From the NCBI GenBank assembly GCA_024220505.1, contig JAKZZE010000018.1, positions 310,001 to 374,000 of the forward strand: 64,000 nucleotides of DNA, written 5' to 3'. This DNA is from Rhizopus arrhizus (lineage: Eukaryota; Mucoromycota; Mucoromycetes; Mucorales; Rhizopodaceae). Under the pieces are notes generated by a model. That model worked only from the letters and a program-made list of their open reading frames with translations, did not search any database and was not told the origin of the DNA. The first letter of the stretch is position 1. Each line of letters opens with the position of its first letter. Positions 31,331-44,000 of this stretch are shown piece after piece. The translations under genes and the position numbers were made by a program.

Positions 31331-33889
31331 TACTTATAAAAAAAGGGGGAAGGGGAGGAGAGTAAAGGAAAGTATAGGGGGAAGAGGGAGATTATAAAGA
31401 AATAGAATAAAGAAAAAAAAAAAAAAAAAAAAAAAAGAAAATTAAATAACTATGAATACGAAAAATAGTTAAAATGGAAATTGAAATTAGAAAATACTCG
31501 TTATAGTTTCTTCAGCGTGTGTTTCATGTATCACAACACTGAAGTGACTTACTATTCATTTCTTATTCTTAGATTCTAAATGAATCTACTTCTGTTTTTT
31601 ATTCACTTTAAAAGTTGTCAAGATTTTTTTTTCTTTTTTTTTTTTTTTTTTTTTTTTTTCACTCAATTGTCTTTACTTTCTTTTTTATTTTTTAATATTG
31701 AAATATAGCGGAGATTTAAGTTATGTCAAACAAGTAATTAACGTGTAATTGCCATAGCACGGATTTACACAAACACTTTTTATTGATGAACACACACTCT
31801 TTTAAGTAAGCGAATATTAAGCTTATTTTTCTTTTTAAATTCACTAATTGATTGATCAAGAAAAACAAAAGGAGAGGGAAATGATCTCCAAGAATAGAAA
31901 TCAAATAAGACTATTAAAAAAAAGCTTTTTTTTTATTTTAAGATCAACTTCCTAAATCGAGCAGTCAATCCCAAATTTAAATTCAAAAAGATGTATAGTG
32001 CGTGTGTACAAATAAATTTGATAATAATGAATGTGTTTCCCATTAAGTAAGAAACAATTGTCTTATTATTTACAGTCGTATGATAAATAATGGCTGATAT
32101 TTTTTTTTTAAAAAAAAACATAAGGTTTGTTTGAATACTTTAATAATTTGATTGTATTTTAATCCAAGGACGGAAAAGATGGCTAAAGTTCTGTCTAGCT
32201 CAGTACAAAGATCAATATGTGTCTGGTTACATCCGTGTGATATGATAGAGGCTAAAAAATAATTTATTAGCACTAACCTGAAGGAGAGGCTAGCCAAAGC
32301 TTATAAAAAAATAGCCATAACAGATATAAAGAGACCGAAGCGATAGGAACATCATTTGCCTTCAATGATGTTTACAACTTGGTAGTTATAATTAAAGTGT
32401 AATTTAGGTGTTATGTATGCATGTAAACTCATTTTTTAGGTTGAGAATTTAAAGTAATCTTGTGTGATTTTAGCGCATGTATCTCTTATATTCAAATAGA
32501 GAAAAAAAATTAATCCTTCAATATAAGCATATCATTACTACTATTATATTTAATTGCGATTAAATTCATTGCAAAATCAATCAAAAACATACAATTTGAT
32601 GCCTTCAATGAACGTGTCTTTACTAGTCAAATAATGTGCTGATCTTGTATCACAAAATGCACGGATCGAGTTGGACATACTTTCCTATCATTAACCTGTT
32701 CCGCTTTTGAGCTCAACTTTCTTGGCAAAGTACGACATCAGCTTGCCTACATTAGTATGGAACTCCTTATTTGGATACCTTTGAGTACCAAAGGCATCGT
32801 GTTTCCGATAAGCAAACTACTTACGCAACAATGAAAAAGGTGACGTTCTTAAAGAGCTTATAGTTTTTGTTAATTAAAACATCTAAGCTTAGCGCTGAAT
32901 ATGTATATTACTATATATATCAAATTTATATTTATTTTCACTGCAACAATTAAACACAGGAAGAGGTTTCCTTTAACCATAAAATGGGTGTTTTCCCTTA
33001 GAAATCATTTATCTTGTAAATACTGGAACATGTATTGAGGGCAAACGATAATATACACTGCTCAATTATCTCAGAAGGATATCGTATGAGCTCAAATAAG
33101 ATTCTTTATGTTAACCTTTATTCTCTTCAGTTGATGTAATCATATATGCTGGTCTAGATTTATAACAAGTCGTATGTCCATGTTTTTACCCAGCTGTTAG
33201 CAGAAAAATGATATCTACTTGGCTTCAAGACTCTTTCAAGTGATCAATACATAGGCGTTGATACTGTGAAAGGCTTTTAATTTTATTTTTATATAGCTCA
33301 AAGCAGCCATATTGAGGAAAACCTCTGAATTGATTGTGGTACTGAAGGTATAAAGTAGCTCTGGTCCTACTCCTTTGGTTTTGAGAAGCTTGCTCGTACT
33401 ATAGCCAGAGCAGACTGGCTTTTGACTCTATTAGAACCTGCTTGCTTTAGAAAAAAAAAAAAAAAGGAAAGCAATGACACTATACATAATGCTAGTATAA
33501 CAATTATACTATTTTATATGGTAAAAGAAAGGTAATCTCTTGGTGGAGCAAAGGAGATCAAGGAGGGCAAATAGCAAAAAAAAGTACAAGCCCTTTGAGA
33601 GACTTGATCAAAGAAGTGTAGACACTGAGAAAAGACAAAGGTATGGTGGAAACCTTAGTGCTTCTAGTGCAGTTATGGACTGGAGAAGAAGGTTCTGTGA
33701 TGTGTACAAAATGCATCTTTCCCCAATATTTGATTCAGTTAATGGATGCTTTTATATTAAATGAAGCAGTAAGAACAGATTTATTTAAGTCTCCGCGTGT
33801 TTCAAAAGATACCCAACCAAATTGACAATCACGTGAGGCACTCTTATTTTTAAGGTTCTTTTTTTCTTTGTCTTTTTTTATAAAAAGTT
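31331..33889. other. Gene-poor region, 2.5 kb
   Basis: Long A- and T-runs occur at about 31413-31436 and 31632-31659. Short ORFs only. The plus ORFs at 33540-33764 and 33643-33825 overlap in different frames and lack recognisable domains. The last 100 bp, with a T-rich tract, should hold the promoter of the capping-protein gene. I see no RNA gene or repeat array. Confidence 0.5.
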
Positions 33890-34963
33890 ATGAGCAGCAT
33901 TTCAGTTGAAGATAAAGTAAAGATCGCCTCGTCTTTTCTTCTTTCCAGTCCACCTGGGGAAGTAAATGATGTGTTTAATGGTAAAAGAAAAGATATAAAA
34001 TAAAGCTACTGATTTACTGACATTTGTGCAGATGTACGTACCTTGGTTAATAATGACGAGGCTCTTCAAGATGGTATTGTTCAGACACTGGAACAGTACA
34101 ATACTGAACAACATATTACCGTTTGTCCTCCCGAATTTGAGTATGAGGTACAGATACAAGCATACTCAAAAAAAAAAAAAAAACAGCATGCAGACACTAA
34201 AGAAATTTGAACAGGTCATTATATGTAAACATGGTAAGGTTGGAGAAGATAGATACCTTGACCCACGCTCAAAGAAGACATTCAAATTTGACCATGTTCG
34301 TTTGGTAAGAAGAGAGAAAAAGAAAACATGTGTATTGTATAAAGCCGTTGCTGATTATGTTTATTAGACAGCTTCTGACTTGGAAGACTATACGTCTGAA
34401 ATTCCTTTGGACAGTCTCCGAGAAGCAGTTCAAACAGAGGCCTTAAACTATGTTGATGATCACTACCCTAACGGTGTATGCACTGTACATGCTACCGAGA
34501 ACAATGAGATTGCTATAGCCATTGTTGACAATAAATATAACCCAAACAATTTCTGGAACGGCAGATGGCTCGCTTCATGGATATACGATACCCAGTCTGG
34601 CAACTTGAAGGGTGTTGCAAAAGTAAATGTTCACTATTATGAAGATGGCAATGTTCAGTTGAACGCTGACAAGAGCTTTGAAGCACAAGTGACTAAAGTT
34701 GATGTATGTTGACATAAATTTATTATATGAAGCTTTTTTTCTTATTCATTTATTTATAGAATGAAGTTCAACTAGCACAATCACTATTAAAACAAATTGC
34801 TAGTTTTGATAGAGGATATCAAAATACAATGAATGAGAGTTACAATGAACTTGCCGAAAACACATTCAAGGGTTTAAGAAGAGCGTTGCCCATGACTCGA
34901 AATAAGATGGATTGGAATAAGATCATGAATTACAAGATCGGTAATGAATTATCACAAAAATAA
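33890..34963 (+). CDS. CAP1: F-actin-capping protein subunit alpha, 5 exons, 278 aa
   Basis: Exons are 33890-33980, 34032-34147, 34215-34304, 34368-34703 and 34760-34963; all junctions are in phase. The protein starts MSSISVEDKVKIASSFLLSS and has PPGEVNDVF, the central WNGRWLASWIYD that is the classic CapZ-alpha signature, and a C-terminal LRRALPMTRNKMDWNKI tentacle helix. Length fits the family (about 270-285). With the beta subunit it caps barbed ends of actin filaments and supports cortical actin patches. The third exon begins after a poly-A-containing 67-bp intron. The gene is convergent with the methyltransferase gene. Confidence 0.95.
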
Positions 34964-35177
34964 AACAGTTATATTACTCTACTGAACTTAATCGCATGTC
35001 TTTGATAAAATATCCTGCGATTGTTATATTTTGTGATATATACTTTTTTTATTCAATACAAGTTTTTTTTTTATAGTTTAAAAATAGTATACAGTGAATA
35101 TATACAAAAATTAAAAGAATTCAAATAAGTACAATTTGCAAATTTAAAAAGGTATCCGTAAAAGGTATCTTTAGCAT

Positions 35178-36846
35178 TCACTCAATGAAGCCGTTGGCAA
35201 ACTGGCAAATGTCATCAACACTGTCAGACATGGTCACTGTTTCCGGTAGTTCACCAGGTGATTGACATGGAGTCAAGGGAAATGCATCTGAGTTATCTTT
35301 ACATGTCCAGTAGCTACTTGAAGTGGATAAAACAGAATGTGAATCATGTCTAGCCAAAGGCGTTGTTACCAATTGATCAGCAACAAGAGGCTTTCGTCCC
35401 CAGCAAATGTAAAAGTTAAAGTATGAATGTTTATGATGTGCTTCATCAATTGCTTTTTGTATAATAACATCACACTCTTCTGGTGAGAAGCCGCATGACT
35501 CCATGAATAGTGGTTTATAGCTTTTGATACTATCACTCAAGAAGTTATTTATGCAGTTAGCCATAGGTGTCGATCTTTCAAAAGTAATTGGCATCATTTG
35601 GTGATGAATATCAGTAAGTCCTGCTTGATGACTAAGAAGCTCAGGTAAATGTTGTGTCCATGTTGCATCAATACCATGACTATTGCAAATATGTGCACCA
35701 ACTAAGCAAATAACGTATATTAATATTTCAATTTCAAAACAAAACTATATATTATGCGTAATAGATACTTACGGTTTTTATATAAATTAGTACCAATAGG
35801 CCCAGTGTTCTTCATGATAGGATCACAGTCTCTCATTTCAACGTAGCCTCCAGGTTTCAAAACTCGATTAACTTCAGACATCACAAACTATAAAAGAAAG
35901 TGTAAGCTTATAAAGGAAAGAAAAAAAAAGAGAGGGGGGGGGACAGAATAGTGAAATTAACCTTTGCATCAGCTTTGGAAAAATAGCACCAGACAAATCT
36001 CATATGAACATAATCAAAATGTTCATCTTTAAAAGGGAACCCACTTGAATCAAGTATGTCTCTTGTAGAAAAATGAACGTTTTGGGGCTTGATACTAGTT
36101 GGATAGATAGCATCGTAGCCGATTCCATAAAAATGACTTTCGGGATAAGTGGAAGCCATCTCCATAGCCCAAGTACCAGTGCCGCATACAATATCAAGTC
36201 CACGAGCAACCGTATCTTGCTTCATGCCAATTGAAAATGAAAAGGGGTCATCACACGGAGGAGTTATAGGTTCTAAAGGATTGCTGTTGATAAACACAGT
36301 GTCTTTTGCAACTGATATCGAATTTGATAGGATTTCATGTACTGGAGCAGAAAAGTTCCCGCCAAAAAGATGTTTAATAACAAAGTGCTGCATAATAATT
36401 ACTTTTTTTAGAAAATTCCATCGATCGAAGAAAAAAAATAAATAAAAACTTACTGCATTCAGTAAATAGTCTGCCATGGTTTCTTCAATGGGAAGACAAC
36501 ACTTGTAGTTAAATCTTTGAACTATTTTTCTTCTTGATTCTAAAGACAACGTGCTCCTTTCATCTTTAATAGCATTGCTTTTAGGGTATTGTGCAGATAT
36601 TTCCGATACAGAGGATGATTTACTCAATATTCTTTGAGCACATAATTTCATGTCTTCAATAGCCGGGTTTGGTGAGATATCAGACATATTCTTTGATACG
36701 GAAGCATTACTTGATGTCTCAAGTAAAATACTATTAGGAGATGCTTGTTGTGACGATTGTTGAGGCTTTTTAAAAGTGTATTTTCTGCGACTTAGATAAT
36801 CCTTTTTTATTTCCTTGCTTTTATCTTGAGAAGTAACGTTTCCCAT
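35178..36846 (-). CDS. SAM-dependent methyltransferase, 4 exons, 485 aa
   Basis: Exons are 36846-36454, 36387-35962, 35887-35773 and 35701-35178, in phase. The N-terminus MGNVTSQDKSK carries a possible N-myristoylation glycine and is followed by about 110 Ser-rich residues. The class I methyltransferase core runs from about residue 130: motif I is LDIVCGTGTWAMEMA (the first Gly of the usual DxGCGTG is Val), then FYGIGYDA, ARDIL-like TRDILD, HFDYVHMRFV and VLKPGGYVEMRD. This looks like the LaeA/UMTA-type group common in fungi. The substrate is unknown. The C-terminal 100 residues are low-complexity. Confidence 0.85.
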
Positions 36847-37709
36847 CTTGTGTAAGTAATAAGCAATGCTTTTTTTTCTTAAAAAAAAGAATATATTAAA
36901 GAGATGAATAAGAAAAAAGAAAAATATTGCTTTTGCATTTTCTTGCTTTTTTTCTTTATTTTTCAGAGGCAAAGTTTCACATCGAATTATCCAATCGACA
37001 TTGTATATATTTGGTTAAATACGACCATTCCTTGAAACTAAATTTATCAAGGCACACGGTTGATAAGGACAATCTCCGAAAGAAAAAATTAACAAATGAA
37101 AAGTAAAGAAACTGTTCTCAAAAGGAAAGTTTCTTGTAATGGAATGTATTGAAGGTTTCCTGTGAAAAAAAAAAATATGTTTTACACAAAACAATAGGCT
37201 AATAGCATTGACAAGTTAGTTGCACAACAACTAAATGTAGTGTAAAAGTGGTACGATTATCTTTCACGTCATTAAATTTCTTCCACTTGTTACACATGTT
37301 TTTTCAAAAATAGAAAGAAAAAAGTGCTTACAAATGATTTGATCCTTTTGCTCATTGCCTGATCTAAGCATGTTTTAAGTTTGAAAGGCAAGAAGCTTTA
37401 CACAAGCGTCATTTATTATGTAATATGAGCAGGGCAAAATTTCTTTTAGTATATAAAGTATGAGTCAAATAAAATGAAGGAAAGTAACACACTTTCTATA
37501 TGTCAATGTCTTTTAACATATCAATTGCATTTCTTATGGTAATCCATAACAAACAGAGATTCCAACACCAGAAATCATGCGAGGATATGACAAGGAATAC
37601 TTAAATCGCATGAAATGTGTGCCTTTTATAGAAAAAGAGCACAAAACCAAACCGATGAGTGATTTATAATGTTTGATTGTAAAGCTGTATATGAGCGTAT
37701 ACATATCTT
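36847..37709. other. Intergenic, 860 bp, nothing recognised
   Basis: This contains the promoter of the methyltransferase gene (minus strand) and the 3' flank of the Atg38-like gene (also minus strand). It is AT-rich without clear repeats or ORFs. Confidence 0.45.
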
Positions 37710-39321
37710 CTATTTTTCTTCATTTGTGGTTTTTTGCATTGGAGTAGAAGCACGCCTTTTCTTTGCATTCTCTTTCAGCATATCCCATTTTTCTTTATAC
37801 TTGTTAGCTAACTTTTTTTGTTTTTCATTTTGAGCCTTCAGCTGCTTATTCTCTTCCTCAAGCTCTTTTAATCGATTTACTATTGTATAAAATATTAGAA
37901 CAAATCGTGAGAAGAGGAAGACTATTATTTACCCAGGTCACCTCCGCTTGTCCCAGCTCCTAGCAATGAAGGATAACGTATTGAGTTTACATTGATTGAA
38001 TTTGCCCCGCCGTTAGACAAAGCTACAGCAGATAGTCTCATTGAATATTCATAGTGGGATTGCATAATACGCTTAGCTTGTTGGTGAACATTATTTCGAA
38101 ACTGAAGAATGCTGTTCTTCAATGTATTTCCTTCTTCGGCAGACTAGTATTAAAACCGTGAGATAGACATTTAGGGTTGTTTTTTTTTTTTAAAAAAAAA
38201 AGCATACGTGTTCTAAAGCCTTGGCGCGTTTCATGAGTATACTTATTTGCCTTTTTAATTTCTCGTTTTCAGTAAGATAAAACTCTTTTGTTCTCTCAGT
38301 AATATTTCTGTTATGAGATATTTTAGTATTTTCATTTAAAATAATATTTGCATGTTACCTTAAATCATCTATTTTTTTAAATTTAGGCAAGCTTATAAGA
38401 CGATGGTTTTCATGTTCTTTGGGTGTGGGAACTATATAGAAAGACTCCATCATGTTATTATTGGTAATCTGAGCATCAATTTCATCATCGCTTGTTTGGG
38501 TATCATTTAAAACAGGTATATCATTCTTGTTTAAGGGCGCAGAAGTAAATGCTACTGCCGGATTAATTAGACCTTGGAGTAAGGTATCTACTGTTTCCAA
38601 AAATTTGTTGAATGTGTCATCGTTATCATCATCCTAAACTTATATTATTAATGCTGAGCTTCATACAAGATCACGTTATATGTATTTATAATTATCTCAC
38701 GTTTGATAGAAGCGCATAGGATTCCCCTATACCACCAGCTCTTCGCAGTCCATCTTCTGACGATAAGTATTCACTCTTATTAGAAAGTCTAGAAACTAAA
38801 TGTCCACTATATTTGTTGTTTTTTTTTTCTGGTAAAGCATTACGAAGCCCTCCATTTGAACCCATTAGCTTCAAGTTATTATGAGTAGAAAGCTGTCTGT
38901 CCTTTTGAGAAGCTACCGATTTCATTCTCTCTAGCTTTCTGTTCAAGTCATTAAATTTTCGTCTGTGATTTGCTGTTAGTAATTTAAGTGTTTTTATCGT
39001 CTATCATTTACAAAAATATTAAATTTACGTCTTGCTCAAATTGATTTTAATAAAGCTAATACCTCGTCGTCGGCAGCATCATTTAAAGCAATTTCGAAAT
39101 GTTCTATGAGTTGGGCAACTTAGTAATGTAGTCAATGTTTATAGGCACGTTACAAACCCGCTGCTTTTAAATGTGCTTCTGCTGCTTTCTCCCATAACTC
39201 TCTTTCTTCATAATCTTCAGCAGTATTTGCAAATCTGTGACCCTAAAGAAAGTTTTGTTATAATTAAAGAAAAAACTACGCTAACTGTACTTACGACGAT
39301 GACTGAGGCTTCTGTGCTCAT
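37710..39321 (-). CDS. MIT-domain coiled-coil protein, Atg38/NRBF2-like, 8 exons, 407 aa
   Basis: Exons are 39321-39295, 39242-39158, 39118-39063, 39000-38701, 38633-38359, 38307-38208, 38143-37933 and 37879-37710, all in phase. The first 75 residues fit an MIT-type three-helix bundle (GHRFANTAEDYEERELWEKAAEAH, given here only as its position, residues 10-33; then HFEIALNDAAD). Two coiled coils follow: TENEKLKRQISILMKRAKAL near residue 270 and a C-terminal LKELEEENKQLKAQN. The MIT-plus-coiled-coil layout is that of Atg38/NRBF2, the regulatory subunit of the Vps34 PI3-kinase complex I in autophagy. Homology is inferred from architecture, not strong motifs, so another MIT protein is possible. 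Confidence 0.7.
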
Positions 39322-39416
39322 ATAAATTGTAAATGTGCAATTTATTCTAAAAAAACAAAAAACTGAATATAAGCCCTCAAACGGAACTTCAAAAACATAG
39401 CAAATGATGCATAAAT

Positions 39417-40893
39417 TTATTTAATGATCAAATCAGCTTTTAATAAATTTAATCGTAGCAAAAGAGCTTTTGATGATTTCTCAAAATCATTACCTGCAAC
39501 AAAGGACTGTTCAAATGCTTGAGTACGCTTATCTTGCTTTTTTGTACGAACGATCTGATTTAAAGATTTATTAATACAAGCTATGATAAGGATTAATAGC
39601 ATTACCTTATTATGACTATCAATGCGAGCAGTCATCATCTCGTTCTTTCCAATTAAATCAACCAAGTAATCCTCTAATGTGTCTACATCAATATTAAATG
39701 CCCGAGCCATTTTTCTCATATCAATATTTGAATAAGGAGTGCAATATTGTACAATGGCCTTTTCATGAACAAGCTGCATTAAACGATCTAAGCTTGACTC
39801 CATAAACATATCCAATCTCAGCAATTGCTTGTACTCATTCAAAATCTCAAAGCATCTGGTGTATTTCGATCGATAAAACGATTCGATTAATTCATACAGT
39901 GAAGGCTCCAGCCCCAAAAAGTTCTTAAAGTTGGCATTGTTTAACAATCGCGTTTGCAACTCACGACGATCAAATGAAGCAAGTGCTGATAGGCCACCAT
40001 AGATGGCTATATCATTGGGAGACAAAGTATCACTACAGAAAGAGCCTGCTTCAAATGGGATATCAATCATTGCTTCAGCTACAGAGCGGTATTTCTTTGG
40101 AGCGTCTGTTTTCCCCAAAAGTGTCAATGCTTGATAGCATTTTAGTTTGGCGGTTGAGCTTGCATTGTGTGCTGTGTTAGGTATTGATTCAGCTCGTGCA
40201 ATGTAAGTTTGAACTACATGCGTAAAGTTGCACTCGTCCAAGTAAACCTGTAAAATATGTGAGAAACCTCTTATTATGGTATCCTTGCTTCTTACTTTGA
40301 TGGTATTGAAACACATTTCAATGGTGTGCTGGTTGGTTGTACAGTAATCTCGAGTTCGAACAAAGTTTCTTATAGCCGATGGTCCATCACCACATTTGTA
40401 GTAATGTTCTCCAAGTCGTATGTAACATGCCTAAAAAAATTAGTCTGTGAGCAATCTTCTTTCATGCTACAATTACTCTCATTTCTTCTTTAAACAGTTT
40501 GCTTTTGGCAATTTTTAAATCGGCCTCCAAAGAATCTGCAGTTGCTTTTGCAATGGCCCGTACGTTGTCAATCCAATTTTGGTCAAGAGGTTCTGGTGTT
40601 TGTTCTTTCTTGATCAAATGAGCATTTAATTCTTTTACAGCAGTTTTGTATTTTTCAATATTGAATGTGTTTTCTTGAATCTCTTTGATAGCGTATCTGT
40701 AAGCTTCAATTGCAACTTGATTGCATTTCTTTGCAATAAACAAACACCTAGAAATTTTACCAAGGCCTTTGGTAAGGTTGTTTAGTTATATTCGTTCTGT
40801 CTTGCTTCAAACAAACAGTCTTTTACCTTGATAATTGCTCATGTAGTTTTCAAAATCGAAGCTGTCAGGCAATTCGACGCGTGTCTCAGACAT
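39417..40893 (-). CDS. CSN1: COP9 signalosome subunit 1, 5 exons, 423 aa
   Basis: Exons are 40893-40827, 40766-40477, 40430-40296, 40247-39606 and 39554-39417, in phase. The N-terminus SFDFENYMSNYQGLGKISRC leads into helical repeats (LGEHYYKCGD, RTRDYCTTNQH), and SPNDIAIYGGLSALASFDR is nearly diagnostic for CSN1/GPS1. The PCI domain covers about residues 240-390, with the winged-helix part at NIDMRKMARAFNIDVDTLED and ARIDSHNK. CSN removes Nedd8 from cullins, controlling SCF-type ligases such as those served by the F-box protein in this window. It is divergent from the STRA6-like gene, with about 180 bp between starts. Confidence 0.93.
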
Positions 40894-41072
40894 TGCTTGA
40901 GGATATTACTAAATAAAATAAATAAAAAGGAGTATAAAAATTGTTTGTTTTATCAATCTTTCTACAGACACACTAGTGGCGATTCTAATCAAACTGATGT
41001 CTCTATAGCCTCCTTTAAGTGGTGTTGATGCTAGTCTAATAAATAGAGGGATCAAACTATTTGAGTTATTTA
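40894..41072. promoter_or_regulatory. Short shared divergent promoter
   Basis: Only 179 bp separate the CSN1 start (minus) and the STRA6-like start (plus). No TATA box is obvious. A shared or overlapping promoter is inferred from the spacing. Confidence 0.45.
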
Positions 41073-44000
41073 ATGTTTGGAAACAAAAGGATGGGTCGAT
41101 GGATGTTAGTTTATTTGGTGTTATTTTTTATTGAATACATTCATGCTGGTACATATGTCAACATGTTTAAAAGCTATTTTACCATAATTGATTAAGACAC
41201 TTTTAGTCGCTTTTACCACACGGTGTTGGGAAACTTTAAACAAGTACTATAATCTATGTACATGGAAAAAAAGCTAAAAAGTAGTGTAGAAAAGAAAACT
41301 TGTTTACGGATGGCTTATGTCAAGCAATAAATCAGGTGGGTACCAAAGGATGGCAAACGATAGAACCAGATGACTGGGTTTACTACTCTCAGCAATACAG
41401 TAAACAGATATGCTATGAATAATTATATAATCCACTGATTTTCTAAAAGTTAATGTTTCTCTTACTGCTGTCAAGGTGTCTATGGCCATAGGTATATAAA
41501 ATAAACCATTTGTAAGGAAAGCACTAACGGTCTATAAGTTGGTGGCTGCTGTGCTCCTAAAAGACATAAAACTACTGGGTTTTTGTATCAAGATGACGGA
41601 AGCACATATAAGGAAACAGGAAATAAAATTGTTGCCATCACAGATAGACCTTTAGTACAGAATATAACTATATCAGGCTGGTACATGAAAAACTTTGTTG
41701 ACGACGGAGCAGTAGTATGTTGTCAGGTCCTTGAATGTTTGAATAAGTGACTAAGGATCTTTGTAGAATTTGACAATCATACCTACCATTAACCATCCTG
41801 ATAAGCAATCTATTCTATATGAAATCATAGCATTTGACAGAGCAATGCTGATCACTTACCAATTCTATGATTCTCAAAATCGATTTATTGGTAATCATTC
41901 AAGTGGAATCATGAGGAACACTGTAAATATTCAAGACATTACTTTACCAAAATATACGCGCCGAATAGTAAGCATTTCTTTCTCTACTTTTTCGTATACA
42001 GACTGATTTCACTCGTTGTAGACAGTTGCTATCTACAGTTCAAGAGCAGATCCTATGTGCTTTTCCTACATCTATTCTGGTTTATATGTACATGGCCCTT
42101 TTACTACTTTGGTAAACGTATGTGCAAAAATGACCACACTACTTCAATACATTTCTTTGGCCAACTTCCTGTTAATACCCATCGTTTTTGCTATAATGGC
42201 ACATGTGTCTGCGTATTCTTTTCCTCCGTAAGTGGATAGTTGTTAGTGTCACATTTTTCTATTCATGTCTATACTAGTCCTTCCCGGTTTCTTTGTAGGG
42301 CTCCATCAAACAAAGTTCATATGTGCATTATCGTTATGCTGGGTATAATATTAGTCAAGCAGCATCAGCTTCATATTGATGTTCTATTTCATAGGATCAT
42401 TTATTTCAAATCAGGCATGGAACATGCTTAATTCTCAATCTACTATGTTTCACGACTGGCTTCCTCGTGCTGTAAAAATAATTGGTAACAGAACAGATAG
42501 CCCATATACCGTCAATGTACTAATTAAAGAAAAATAGAGTTATTTTTATCTTTTCTTTTGTATGCTGTGTACTTTTATCCAGTAAGTATTCTACAGGTAT
42601 CATAAAAAAATTGGTATATTTACAGAATCTTTAGTTGTTTCTCTGCTATCACGCAAGCTATGGATCTCGAGTGGCAAATATTGCAGGTGAGTAATTCTCA
42701 AAAAGTATTTACATATGCCTCTTTTATAAACAAAAAATATACTGCAGGTGCATATACCACGTTGACTTTATTTGGCCTTCGAGTGTCTGTGGATTTGCCC
42801 GTTTATACCATTACTTATGCACGGAGTCAAGGGTTCCTCATCATCAACCTTATTGCAACAATACCGACCATCGCTGCCTTTTTTGCAGTTGCATTGTATT
42901 TTACTGTGCGAAGCGTGAGTTTCAAGCCTTGTCATTTATGCAACATAAGGTTTCTTGAGGTCAAAGATATTGAAGAAGAATACGTCAGATGCTTGATGAA
43001 TATCAGTCGGATAAAGAAAAGAGTTATAAGGTGTACATCAGCAATAGAATATGCTATTTACCATTTATTTCCTAGGCGAGAAATCACGATTCCTTTTCGG
43101 GTCAGCTCTGGGAATTCCTTACGGTTGACATATGGAAATTTAACATCAACTCTATTGATGTCCCAGACTTGCTGAAGCAGTCAATAAGGTATATCTCTGG
43201 CTTAAACGAATTTGTCAGGTAAAAGGACCTTGTTGTTGGTTTTCTGCATAATGAACGCAAAATAGAATACCGTTTGCAATTAAAGCTTCATTGATCCTTT
43301 TACTATATTGCTTGGCTCAACTGGTAAGCTGCATGCAAAAGAGATGAAGTTATCTCTAATGCTTATTTTTATACAGATACCTCTCCTTTTGACTCGAATG
43401 CTGGGCACAGGAGGAGTTGTGCCTACACATATTTGTCTATGGTCTCCTTATTTGGTACAGTTTCATTACAACAAGGATCCTTTGGAATTTGCCATACGAA
43501 CATTTTATTATATGCGTGTCGTGGTGTATTTAGCTACACTTGGTGGTGGTGGATGTAACATATATGATGAAACTGATTATTGAAACATATTTTTAACATG
43601 TAAATTAGTTTGCATGATATTTTCATTGGGCATCCTTAGGCGGTTCACAAAAGATATACTTAAAATACGGAAAGGAGACTACTCTTTAGTTAAAGGGAAA
43701 CGACACAACAGGTACATTTAACCCTTTCAATCTTATTTGACTTGTATTAACATGCTTCCAGTATTGATATAGATGATGCTGTCCGATTTCTAGGTGTAAT
43801 GGCTGGATTTGGCAAGTTTTTTTTTTTTTTTTTTTTTTTTTTTACATTCACATAGTTCGTTCCTCTTATACATAATCAATAGGGTTTACAGGAACACTGT
43901 ACTTTATGATAGAGATCTCCCTGATAGGAACATTCATCATAATGATCATTCAACTTGACTGGATACGCGACCTTTTGCTAAAAAGCATTGGATACGGTGT

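Noticed and set aside
33540..33825. Overlapping plus-strand ORFs upstream of the capping-protein gene
   Set aside because: Different frames cover the same DNA, no domain, no splice support; left as part of the gene-poor region.
42900..42955. 35-bp GTGAGT...AAG intron in the STRA6-like gene
   Set aside because: Removing it breaks the downstream frame, while reading through keeps a long open frame, so it is probably coding.
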